Assembly: GCA_039819065.1 (NCBI GenBank)
Contig: JBCBSS010000047.1
Coordinates: forward strand, 1 to 46,857
Reading direction: 5' to 3'
From: JBCBSS01 sp039819065
Lineage (GTDB): Bacteria; Bacteroidota; Bacteroidia; Cytophagales; Cyclobacteriaceae
DNA length: 46,857 bases
This document shows, in pieces, positions 9,174-16,906 of the stretch. The translations under genes were made by a program, and so were the position numbers. The notes below the pieces were generated by a model. It was not told the origin of the DNA. It saw nothing but the letters and a program-made list of their open reading frames with translations, and made no database searches. The number at the start of each line of letters is the position of its first letter. Positions within the stretch are counted from its first letter, which is position 1.

Positions 9174-10597
9174 CAGTTATTGGTTTTCCAATCAGAATGA
9201 AACATAATGCCCGATGTTTCATCTACCCTTTCATAACGATGGGCACCGAAATAATCACGCTGGGCCTGGAGCAGGTTGGAAGGTGAGTTGGCGGTAGTAA
9301 CACCCAAAAAGTAGTTGGCCGCTCCAGACAATACCGGAACTGCATAGCCATTGGTCAAGGCCTCGGCAACTGTTGCTGTCAAAGCTGGAATAGCATCCTT
9401 CAACACATTGATAAAAGTAGGAGAAGTGAGGATGTCACCATGCTGCCAATCTTCTTCTTTCAAAGTTTCCATTAACCTGGACCGGATGATGCATCCGTTG
9501 GTCCAGACCCGTGCTACTTCATCCAATGTCAATTGCCAACTATATGCATCAGAAGCCCTTTTCATGAGCTCGAATCCTATATGATGATTGATGATTTTAG
9601 CTGCAAGGTAGGATTCATATAATCGTGGGATGAACTGGTCTATATCAAGATACCCAGGACGAGGTTGTGGGTAATATGATGCTGCCTTAACCCGTCTTTC
9701 TTTCATGGCGGATATCATCCTGACCATGACAGATTCCGAAATGGTAGTAAGCGGTACACCCAACTCAATGGCCACCTCGGTTGACCATCCTCCGGTTCCT
9801 TTTTGTGTCGCCTTATCCAACACCTTATCCAGTAGTAGTGAACCACCCTCTTTTCTAGCCAGAATGTGAGTAGTGATTTCAAGTAAATAACTGGAAAGCT
9901 CACCCTCCGTCCATGCCTTGAATACATCCCGTATGCTTTCTACAGACATGCCAGCATAGTAGCGCATCAAATAATAGATTTCCGAAATGAGCTGCATCTC
10001 ACCGTATTCTACGCCATTATGAGTCATTTTTACGAAATGACCAGCTCCGCCAGAACCGATAAGTGCGCAACATTTTCCGCCATGACCATCATCTGCAGCA
10101 ATTGATTCTAAGTAATCACTTACCTGTGCGTAAGCTGTTTTTGATCCTCCCGGCATCAATGAAGGGCCGTTCCTTGCACCTTCCTCTCCTCCGGAAACAC
10201 CAACTCCCAGAAAGTGTAACTCACTTGCCTGCGCAGTTTCAACCCTTCTTTCTGTGTCTTCGAAATGAGAATTACCGCCATCCATGATGATATCATCGGT
10301 ATCAAGTATGGGTATTAACTCTTCCAGCACTGCATCGACGGCCTTACCAGCTTTTATCATTAAGAATACCTTTCTTGGCCGTTCAAGCTGCCGAATAAAG
10401 TCGCTTAGACCGTTTACACCTGTAAGCTGTTTTTCGGGATGGTTTTTGGCGAAATCAGGAGCTATATTTTCTTCTACCCCCGGTACATGACGATTGTAGG
10501 TGGCTACGCTGAAACCTTTGTCTGCAAAATTCAAGGCCAGGCTTTTGCCCATTACCCCCAGACCTATAATACCTATTTCTGCCTTAGTTACGGTCAT
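9173..10597 (-). CDS. gnd: 6-phosphogluconate dehydrogenase (decarboxylating)
   Basis: The 474-aa enzyme oxidises and decarboxylates 6-phosphogluconate to ribulose 5-phosphate, producing NADPH or NADH, in the oxidative pentose phosphate pathway. The N-terminal Rossmann domain has GLGVMGKSLALNFADKGF. Substrate and catalytic motifs follow: DGGNSHFEDTERR, LGVGVSGGEEGARNGPSLMPGG (read as two parts) and KMTHNGVEYGEMQ with the catalytic lysine. The C-terminal all-helical domain includes RAQRDYFGAH. Length is normal for the long (about 470-aa) class. The Asn-Arg after the second beta strand (YNRH) fits an NADP-type pocket, which is suggestive only. The start overlaps the gluconokinase gene by 14 nt. 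Confidence 0.96.
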   Translation of the reverse strand: MTVTKAEIGIIGLGVMGKSLALNFADKGFSVATYNRHVPGVEENIAPDFAKNHPEKQLTGVNGLSDFIRQLERPRKVFLMIKAGKAVDAVLEELIPILDTDDIIMDGGNSHFEDTERRVETAQASELHFLGVGVSGGEEGARNGPSLMPGGSKTAYAQVSDYLESIAADDGHGGKCCALIGSGGAGHFVKMTHNGVEYGEMQLISEIYYLMRYYAGMSVESIRDVFKAWTEGELSSYLLEITTHILARKEGGSLLLDKVLDKATQKGTGGWSTEVAIELGVPLTTISESVMVRMISAMKERRVKAASYYPQPRPGYLDIDQFIPRLYESYLAAKIINHHIGFELMKRASDAYSWQLTLDEVARVWTNGCIIRSRLMETLKEEDWQHGDILTSPTFINVLKDAIPALTATVAEALTNGYAVPVLSGAANYFLGVTTANSPSNLLQAQRDYFGAHRYERVDETSGIMFHSDWKTNN

Positions 10598-11081
10598 TTT
10601 TCAATTTGATCAAAAGTTCTTCAACTATCAAATCACTCGTTGTATCAATGTTTATATGAATGCCATAATCAGGCTTTTCTAAAGTATTCAATTGAGAATC
10701 AAGTAATGCGGATGGCATGAAGTGATTTTTTCTAAGCGCCATTCTACTTTCAATAAGGGCTTTGGAACCATCCAAAAACACCCATTTGATATCCTCTTGA
10801 GCGTGTTTCACCAATATCTGTCGGTAGCTTTCTTTTAATGCAGAACAAGCCAGTACGGCCCCACCTTTTGTTTGCCAGGATTGAACACATTCGGCTAGTG
10901 TATTAAGCCATGGTATACGATCTGCATCTGTCAGTGGCTCACCACGTTTCATTTTAGCGACATTGGCTATGGGATGAAAATCGTCAGCGTCATAGAATGG
11001 AAGTCCAAGTGCTTGTGTCAAGTGTTTTCCTATAGTCGTTTTACCGCTCCCAGAAACTCCCATTATAATGATTACCATCAA
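10584..11081 (-). CDS. gntK: Gluconokinase
   Basis: The 165-aa P-loop kinase phosphorylates D-gluconate to 6-phosphogluconate with ATP, feeding the dehydrogenase encoded next. Visible motifs are the Walker A GVSGSGKTT near residue 8, the substrate-binding DADDFHP near 31, and GEPLTDADRIPWL and ACSALKESYRQ, typical of the GntK/IdnK family. Size is standard. It is first in the operon, and the start lies 71 bp from the divergent helicase gene. Two adjacent ATGs are possible starts. Confidence 0.95.
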   Translation of the reverse strand: MMVIIIMGVSGSGKTTIGKHLTQALGLPFYDADDFHPIANVAKMKRGEPLTDADRIPWLNTLAECVQSWQTKGGAVLACSALKESYRQILVKHAQEDIKWVFLDGSKALIESRMALRKNHFMPSALLDSQLNTLEKPDYGIHINIDTTSDLIVEELLIKLKNDRN

Positions 11082-11152
11082 TTGAAGATAGCGTATTTGT
11101 TCGAATTCGCGATATCTTTGATCCGGCTGTCAGACCATATAAATATTCGAAT

Positions 11153-13039
11153 ATGCCTACAAAAGCGCAGGAGTCACTTAGCGAACTGATTCATACACTG
11201 AGACTAGAAAAGAAAGAAGATTATGAGCAATATCAAATGAAGATATTGAACACTTCTATCCAGGAGAGAAGGCAAAAAGGAGTGACTTGGTACCCTGTCA
11301 ACATTACCAACCAATACATCAGTACCGGTGAACGTATTACTATTGAGCTGGAAAAAACGAATGACCCAGATCAAAATCATTCTTTTCAAGTGGGTGCGGT
11401 GGCCAGTTTATTTTCAGGGTACGACGATTCTGGTAAGGCGACTTCGGGTGTGATAAGCTACCTCAACAAAGGCAAGATGAGGATTACGCTTTATACTACC
11501 GATTTTCCGGACTGGGTTAATCAGGAAAAGGTGGGTGTGAACCTACTCTTTGATGAGAACACCTACAAGGAAATGGAATCTGCACTCAAAGAAGTGAGCC
11601 AGGCCGAAAGGAACAGGGTAGCAGAGTTGAGAGAAATTATGTACGGCGCCCAAGAAGCCACTTTTTCGGATGGATTTGACTATCAATCTGTTCATTTAAA
11701 TAGCAAACAAAACGAAGCACTTACTAAGATCTTTAACGCCAATGATCTGGCCATTATTCATGGCCCTCCAGGTACTGGCAAGACCACTTCTATGGTGCAT
11801 GCTATCAAAGATATGGTGAAGAGTGAAAAGCAAGTGTTGGTATGTGCCCAGAGCAATGCAGCGGTAGACTTGTTGGTAGAGAAGTTGGATAATTTGGGTT
11901 TGAGCGTGTTGCGTCTCGGACATCCCGCCAGACTGACTCCCGAAGTAATTGAGAATAGCCTTGATGTCAAGATATCAAAGCATCCTAGTTTCAAAGAGCT
12001 CAAAGAAGTACGTAAGAAGTCGGAAGAGTTAAAAAGAATAGGGCTTAAGTATAAACGGAACTTTGGGAAAAACGAAAGAATACAGCGAAATATGGTGTTG
12101 CGCGAGGCCAGAATGCTCCGTGAAGATGCTGATAGAATCGAAGCCTATATAACTGAGTATTTGATGAACGGAGCTCAAGTCATTGCCTGTACTTTGACCG
12201 GAGCTAATCACTACCTGATGCGGGACAGGCTCTTCAAGACCGTTTTTATAGACGAAGCATCGCAAGCCTTAGAACCAGCTTGTTGGATACCGATTCTAAA
12301 GGCGCAAAAAGTAGTCATGGCAGGAGATCATTGGCAATTGCCGCCCACGGTTAAGTCCATCAAAGCTGCCAAACAAGGGTTGGAAAAGACGCTCTTTGAA
12401 AAGGCAATCAACAATACGGATTCTTCGGTTATGCTGGAAACCCAATACCGCATGCACCCAGTTATAATGGAGTTCCCCAGCCAGTATTTTTATAAAGGAA
12501 AGCTTGAGGCGGCAAACGATATTATTATGCGTGTGGAACAGGAAAGTGTGCCTTTCGAGTTTGTTGATACCGCCGGCTGCGGCTTTCAGGAAAAAGTCAA
12601 GAAAGAAACGCTCAGCACCTACAATCGTGAGGAAGCCGCACTTTTGGTTAAACACTTATCTCAAAACCTACCAGAAGATAAGAGCGTCGGCATCATAGCA
12701 CCCTACAAAGCACAGATAGAAGTGTTGACCGATTTGGTAGCAGAAGCCGAAGCATTTGACAATATCAGGGAGAACATATCAATAAATACGGTTGATGCCT
12801 TTCAAGGACAGGAGAGGGACATTATTTATATAGGCCTTACCCGGTCGAATGACAAAGGTGAGATTGGATTTCTGAAAGAGTATCGACGTATGAATGTAGC
12901 CATGACCAGAGCGAAATACAAACTGGTAGTAATCGGTGATTCAGCTACTCTTGGGGGAGACCCTTTTTATGATGAGGTCATCACCTACTCACAGACCAGC
13001 GAAGGCTACAGAAGCGCTTTTGAATTATTGTATGATTAG
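11153..13039 (+). CDS. Superfamily 1 DNA/RNA helicase, IGHMBP2/Upf1-like
   Basis: The 628-aa protein carries a full SF1B helicase core. These are Walker A GPPGTGKTT (about 204-212), motif Ia CAQSNAAVDLL, motif II DEASQALEPA (about 367), motif III GDHWQLPPT, motif IV QYRMHP, motif V TVDAFQGQERD and motif VI RRMNVAMTRAK (about 575-587). The N-terminal ~170 residues contain a beta-barrel-like region (VAGSLFS-style strands), as in the IGHMBP2/DNA2-like group. It probably unwinds nucleic acid in the cytoplasm; its physiological role in Bacteroidota is not settled. Its final nine codons are part of a 40-bp direct repeat that recurs at 14349-14388. A TATCTTTG box at 11114-11121 resembles a Bacteroidota -7 element, without an ideally spaced -33. 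Confidence 0.92.
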   Translation: MPTKAQESLSELIHTLRLEKKEDYEQYQMKILNTSIQERRQKGVTWYPVNITNQYISTGERITIELEKTNDPDQNHSFQVGAVASLFSGYDDSGKATSGVISYLNKGKMRITLYTTDFPDWVNQEKVGVNLLFDENTYKEMESALKEVSQAERNRVAELREIMYGAQEATFSDGFDYQSVHLNSKQNEALTKIFNANDLAIIHGPPGTGKTTSMVHAIKDMVKSEKQVLVCAQSNAAVDLLVEKLDNLGLSVLRLGHPARLTPEVIENSLDVKISKHPSFKELKEVRKKSEELKRIGLKYKRNFGKNERIQRNMVLREARMLREDADRIEAYITEYLMNGAQVIACTLTGANHYLMRDRLFKTVFIDEASQALEPACWIPILKAQKVVMAGDHWQLPPTVKSIKAAKQGLEKTLFEKAINNTDSSVMLETQYRMHPVIMEFPSQYFYKGKLEAANDIIMRVEQESVPFEFVDTAGCGFQEKVKKETLSTYNREEAALLVKHLSQNLPEDKSVGIIAPYKAQIEVLTDLVAEAEAFDNIRENISINTVDAFQGQERDIIYIGLTRSNDKGEIGFLKEYRRMNVAMTRAKYKLVVIGDSATLGGDPFYDEVITYSQTSEGYRSAFELLYD

Positions 13040-13051
13040 TTGGCCGGTATC
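13012..13051 (+). repeat. 40-bp direct repeat, copy 1 (flanks REP/RAYT module)
   Basis: This copy begins AAGCGCTTTTGAATTATTG and ends TTGGCCGGTATC. It matches 14349-14388 at 38 of 40 positions (mismatches at 13036 and 13039). It covers the last codons and stop of the helicase gene. Confidence 0.92.
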
Positions 13052-13100
13052 CGTGCCTCACGGGCGACAATAAACAAGTTTGACTGTTTTGCGCCTCATC

Positions 13101-13256
13101 GCCATCGTTTGTGTCCCCACAAACGATCTAAATCCCTCGCCCTCTTTCAGCTACGAGTATTCTACCATTTTATTAAATGTCGAGGTCAAAGTCCTTCATT
13201 TTGACGAAATTTCAGTTGTTGCCCATGGTCGTTTGTGGGGACACAAACGACGGCTA
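13101..13256. repeat. Composite REP unit 1 (two palindromes, ~156 bp)
   Basis: The left palindrome at 13104-13127 is ATCGTTTGTG / CACAAACGAT with a TCCC loop. The right palindrome at 13228-13251 is GTCGTTTGTG / CACAAACGAC with a GGGA loop. The two are inverted relative to each other, with GCC before the left one and GGC after the right one. The spacer resembles that of the unit at 14157-14348. Confidence 0.88.
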
Positions 13257-13345
13257 AAGAGAGCGCCAGGATCGTTCGGCTTGCTGATTGCCCACCCCTT
13301 ACACAACGTACATTATGTATTTAATAAGAATTGATAAGGTTTGCC

Positions 13346-13509
13346 GCCATCGTTTGTGAAGATACAAAGGATCTTGACAAACACATATATGCACGTTTAA
13401 TGTCTTGATAATGATCATTTTAACGTTCCTTTCTAGACAACCGTTATCTTCATTTTAACAGAACTTTATTGACTGTTCATGGTCGTTTGTGGGGATACAA
13501 ACGACGCCT
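13346..13509. repeat. Composite REP unit 2 (~164 bp)
   Basis: A degenerate left palindrome lies at 13349-13372 (ATCGTTTGTG / TACAAAGGAT). A nearly perfect right palindrome lies at 13482-13505 with a GGGA loop. The stretch ATTTTAACAGAACT before the right palindrome is also found in unit 3. Confidence 0.82.
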
Positions 13510-13566
13510 AAAAACGCCTATGCTGAGTAATGATCCTACCACCATAGCTTGAAAAGGTTAATTACT

Positions 13567-14088
13567 ATGGATCTACATAAGATATATTTTTATACTGCAA
13601 CAATTCTAGGTTGGAAGCCTTTGTTGACTAAACTGCTATACAAAGAGCTCATCATCCAAAGCCTTAAATTTTTGAAGGACAATAGAAAGATAGTGGTTTA
13701 TGGGTTTGTTATAATGCCGAACCACATTCATTTGATATGGGAGCTTCTTGAAATGAATGGAAAAGAATCTCCACACTCTAGTTTTATGAAATATGTGAGC
13801 CATGAGATATTGAAAGACATGGTGGCAAGTGGCTCTAAAGAATTGAGTAGCTATGCTGTTGTTAGCAAGACCAGAAAACATCAGTTCTGGCAAAGAGGAG
13901 CGTTGCCGATTCATTTGTACAAAGATCAGGTCATTTACCAGAAGTTAGACTATGTTCATAATAATCCGGTTCAAGGTAAGTGGATGTTAGCGGATAGTCC
14001 TATTGACTATCATTACTCTTCAGCAAGATTTTACGAATATGAGCAGAACGACTTCGGTATTTTAACTCATATAGGAGACAGGGTTTAG
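13567..14088 (+). CDS. REP-associated tyrosine transposase (RAYT, Y1/HUH family)
   Basis: The 173-aa protein from the chosen ATG has the HUH metal-binding motif MPNHIHLIW and a downstream helix YVHNNPVQGKW with a candidate catalytic tyrosine (QKLDYVHNN). The QFWQRG segment is common in RAYTs. RAYTs are single-strand nucleases related to IS200/IS605 TnpA that act on REP hairpins. A TTG 18 nt upstream could also start the frame. The ATG at 13567 is preferred because AAAGG lies 9-10 nt before it. The gene is surrounded by three composite REP units, two upstream and one downstream. It appears intact. Confidence 0.9.
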   Translation: MDLHKIYFYTATILGWKPLLTKLLYKELIIQSLKFLKDNRKIVVYGFVIMPNHIHLIWELLEMNGKESPHSSFMKYVSHEILKDMVASGSKELSSYAVVSKTRKHQFWQRGALPIHLYKDQVIYQKLDYVHNNPVQGKWMLADSPIDYHYSSARFYEYEQNDFGILTHIGDRV

Positions 14089-14156
14089 CAGCTAGATGGT
14101 CTGCCGTTATGTTTCTCATAAACACGACAAACCAAGTTCGATTATCAATAGTCTAA

Positions 14157-14348
14157 GCCATCGTTTGTGCCTGCTTATGGCCAAAGACAGGTCTTCACAA
14201 ACGATCTAAATTCCCTCGTCCTCTTTCAGCTAATGCCCAAAGGTGAGTACTCTATAATTTTTATTAGATGTCAAGGGGCAAAACCCTTGATTTTAACAGA
14301 ACTCTGGTTGTTGTTCATAGTCGTTTGTGGGGACACAAACGACGGCTA
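14157..14348. repeat. Composite REP unit 3 (~192 bp), left palindrome with enlarged loop
   Basis: The left palindrome arms at 14160-14169 and 14196-14205 are separated by 26 nt instead of 4; the loop itself carries CCTG/CAGG arms. The right palindrome at 14320-14343 (GTCGTTTGTG / CACAAACGAC, GGGA loop) is perfect. Text after the left palindrome (ATCTAAAT...CCCTCG...CCTCTTTCAGCTA) matches unit 1. Confidence 0.85.
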
Positions 14349-14388
14349 AAGCGCTTTTGAATTATTGTATGACTAATTGGCCGGTATC
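14349..14388 (+). repeat. 40-bp direct repeat, copy 2
   Basis: Same sequence as 13012-13051 with two changes. It includes the stop codon of the convergent histidine kinase (complement of 14373-14375) and a remnant of the helicase 3' end that is no longer part of that gene. Confidence 0.92.
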
Positions 14389-15707
14389 TTAACCACAAAC
14401 TCAGAACCTTCGCCAGGGGAAGAGGTCAGATCGATTTCACCGTTCATCTTCTCTACTGTTTCTTTCACGATATACAATCCTAGTCCTGAGCCTGATGAGG
14501 TTTCCGAAGCCCTGTAGAACATGTTGAATATCTTTTGTTGCTCAGCAGTATCAATGCCGGGGCCATTATCCTTCACCGAGATATTCACATGACCGTTAAC
14601 CCTGTTCACCTTAAGGCGAATCTCTGATTGATCTTTAGACAAGTCATGATACTTAATGGCATTGTTTACGAGATTATTCAATACCACTTGCAAGCGGCTT
14701 TTATCAGCCTTGACTAGCGGGTAGTTGATTTCCTTATGGAAATTGATGTGGGCAGCATTGTCCACATACTTGTGGTTTTCGATGGCCTCTTCTAATAAAT
14801 GATCTATTTCAATATCTTCCTTTTTTATCTCCAATCGAGAATTTCGAGAGTAGTTGGTGATGTCCTTTATGAAGTTATCGAGATTGTTGATACGATCCTC
14901 CATCAGTGTCAAGTATTGACGGGTTTTCTCAGGATTCGATTCTAGCTTCGTTATGTTGATCAGCCCTAAAACTGATGCTAAAGGTGCCCGAAGATCATGG
15001 GAAGTGCTGTAAGCGAATTGATCTAATTCTTTATTGGCCTTTTCCAATGTGCGGTTCTTTTCTTCTATTTGCTCAGCAAGCTTTTGGAATTTGTTTTTAT
15101 TCTGTTCTAGAATGGATTCCGCTTTGCTATTCAACGTGAATTGATAGTTGATCGCGAAGGAGAATACAAGAGTAGAAAGACCCAAATTCACAATGAAAGA
15201 ACTGTGCACATTCTGCTCTCCCAGGTCTACTGGGCCAAACATTTGATATTGTACCAGTTCTAGTAGAAACAATTCTACAATAGGAAAAGCGATGAATAAA
15301 ACCTTGATGACATTATTTTCTTTGATCAAGAAAATATAAGTAATGCCGATCAGTGGAAAGAAGATTAAGTAGACTCCAACTTCTTTAGGTAGTAGGTTGG
15401 CAATCAATAATAAAGAAACGTTAATTACGCTAAGGAAAATGTATTTAGCCGTTTTGTGGTAGCCTTTTTCATTCAAGATGTAGACCACCATGAGGACAAG
15501 GACAAACCAAAAATTCATGGCTGCAATCAGATAGGAGCCACTGACCAAATCCATAACGGTTTGGACGATGGCAGCTATAGAACCAAAGACACAAGCCTGC
15601 GATAATAAAATTCTTGGACGTATATCAATCGAGTTCTCATCTTGCAGCCTACCATCAGCAAGCCTCGTCCATTTATCGACACGTAAATACCTAATAATCT
15701 GTTTCAT
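14373..15707 (-). CDS. Membrane-bound sensor histidine kinase
   Basis: The product is 444 aa from the ATG at 15707; a TTG at 15740 could add 11 residues. The N-terminal half has about six hydrophobic segments (residues ~35-190). A coiled coil (~195-230) leads into a HisKA domain with TSHDLRAPLASVLGL, where H237 is the phosphoacceptor. The HATPase_c domain has the N box LNNLVNNAIKYHD, G1 VKDNGPGID, F box FNMFYRA and G2 GSGLGLYIVKE. It autophosphorylates and would pass phosphate to a response regulator, but none is encoded nearby, so it is an orphan. The membrane domain suggests sensing of a membrane or small-molecule cue. Its 3' end lies in copy 2 of the 40-bp repeat. Confidence 0.9.
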   Translation of the reverse strand: MKQIIRYLRVDKWTRLADGRLQDENSIDIRPRILLSQACVFGSIAAIVQTVMDLVSGSYLIAAMNFWFVLVLMVVYILNEKGYHKTAKYIFLSVINVSLLLIANLLPKEVGVYLIFFPLIGITYIFLIKENNVIKVLFIAFPIVELFLLELVQYQMFGPVDLGEQNVHSSFIVNLGLSTLVFSFAINYQFTLNSKAESILEQNKNKFQKLAEQIEEKNRTLEKANKELDQFAYSTSHDLRAPLASVLGLINITKLESNPEKTRQYLTLMEDRINNLDNFIKDITNYSRNSRLEIKKEDIEIDHLLEEAIENHKYVDNAAHINFHKEINYPLVKADKSRLQVVLNNLVNNAIKYHDLSKDQSEIRLKVNRVNGHVNISVKDNGPGIDTAEQQKIFNMFYRASETSSGSGLGLYIVKETVEKMNGEIDLTSSPGEGSEFVVKIPAN

Positions 15708-16012
15708 TCCCCGGCTTATAGCACTGTATACGATTTGCAAAATTACATCTCAGAAATGTCAAATATCTGTCAATTTACTTCCAAAAGTCACATCGACGAC
15801 AATTGCTCGGTAAACGGAAAGAAACGATCGGTCAAGCATTACAGAAGCCTCGATGAGATGCATATCTAACCTGACTGGTGGCCATTAGTAGTACATATCT
15901 TGGTCGACTCCACACTTAGGAAGAATTAGCTAGGAGGATGACATTTTCTAGTTTCATCAAATATTTAAAGCGCTGTTTATCAATTGTTTATAGGGATTCA
16001 AGGTAGTTTTTG

Positions 16013-16042
16013 TTGTTTGTATTCGAAATTATACTAATTTTG
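16013..16042 (+). promoter_or_regulatory. Candidate Bacteroidota promoter for the hut regulator
   Basis: TAATTTTG at 16035-16042 fits the TAnnTTTG -7 consensus of Bacteroidota. A TTG at 16013-16015 lies 19 nt upstream and can serve as the -33 element. The start codon at 16069 follows after 26 nt. Confidence 0.5.
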
Positions 16043-16047
16043 TTAAG

Positions 16048-16061
16048 TACTTATATAAGTA
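16048..16061. promoter_or_regulatory. Perfect 14-bp palindrome, candidate MarR operator
   Basis: TACTTATATAAGTA lies between the -7-like box and the start codon of the MarR-domain gene. AT-rich palindromes overlapping the transcription start are typical MarR-family operators, so autorepression of this gene and the downstream hut genes is inferred. Confidence 0.55.
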
Positions 16062-16068
16062 ATTATAT

Positions 16069-16902
16069 ATGAGTTTTTATCGTGAATCTGGACTTCTATT
16101 GTTGGGCACTCGATTAAAGAGGCTGAGTGACAAGTTTCTGACCGAAATGACTTCGATTTATGAGAGTCAGGAGGTTGATTTTGAAACGAGTTGGTTTGCT
16201 ATATTCTACCTGCTACACCTCAAAAAGCAACTGTCACTATCCGAGGTGGCAGCTGAATTGGAAGTGACCCAGCCAGCCATAAGTCAAATGATATCCGGGT
16301 TAGAACGGAAGAAGCTATTAATAGTAGAATCTGATAAGGACGACGCCAGAAAAAGGGTAGTTAGATTATCTGATCAAGGAAACCAGATTGTCATGCAACT
16401 TGTACCTGTTTGGCAAGCTATAAAAGCTGGTATTGAATCAGTTTTTCCTTCCGATACAACGGGGCAGGTACTCGTGTCTATACTCAATAGAATTGAACAG
16501 GAACTTGAGGCCAATACAATAGCTACACATGCCATCGAGCAGTTGAAGAATAATGCTGAGCAAGAGTTGATTATCGAAAAAGCTTCAGGTTCGAATTTGA
16601 CAGAATTAAATGAGTTGATCAAATCCGTTCCAATACCTTACACGCTCGAGCAAGATAAGCCTATCTGGATTACACGTAATGCCCAAAGTATCAAGGCTTT
16701 CGCACAAGTTGATGAGCAACCGGATTGTCTTGAAATTCTATACCTATATACGCTTCCATCCTTTCGACGCAAAGGAATGGCTAGAAGTATGGTAGAACAA
16801 TTGGCAACTCACTATGATAAAGCTTACTTCCACCTAAGGCAGTCAAACATTGACCTGATAAAGGTTTTATCTGCTACAAAATTCAGTTTTAAGATCAGAT
16901 AG
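16069..16902 (+). CDS. MarR-type regulator fused to a GNAT-like domain
   Basis: The 277-aa product has a MarR winged helix at about residues 35-145 (LSLSEVAAELEVTQPAISQM as recognition region, then SDKDDARKRVVRLSDQG as the wing). A linker leads to a GNAT-like domain at about 165-277, whose acetyl-CoA loop reads RRKGMARSMVEQL. MarR-GNAT fusions are known in bacteria. Here the gene is first in the hut cluster, with its stop 4 nt before the hutH start, so it is the likely regulator of histidine catabolism. The GNAT part is short and could serve as a ligand sensor instead of an acetyltransferase; this is inference. Confidence 0.85.
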   Translation: MSFYRESGLLLLGTRLKRLSDKFLTEMTSIYESQEVDFETSWFAIFYLLHLKKQLSLSEVAAELEVTQPAISQMISGLERKKLLIVESDKDDARKRVVRLSDQGNQIVMQLVPVWQAIKAGIESVFPSDTTGQVLVSILNRIEQELEANTIATHAIEQLKNNAEQELIIEKASGSNLTELNELIKSVPIPYTLEQDKPIWITRNAQSIKAFAQVDEQPDCLEILYLYTLPSFRRKGMARSMVEQLATHYDKAYFHLRQSNIDLIKVLSATKFSFKIR

Positions 16903-16906
16903 ATGA

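Larger units (their letters stand above)
15708..16068. other. Intergenic region upstream of the hut regulator
   Basis: About 360 bp without a convincing gene between the divergent histidine kinase and MarR-GNAT genes. It holds the promoter and operator candidates at 16013-16061 and must also contain the kinase promoter, which I could not place. Confidence 0.6.

Noticed and set aside
13080..13334. 84-aa frame in the REP region
   Set aside because: It runs through two REP palindromes and their spacer; no coding character.
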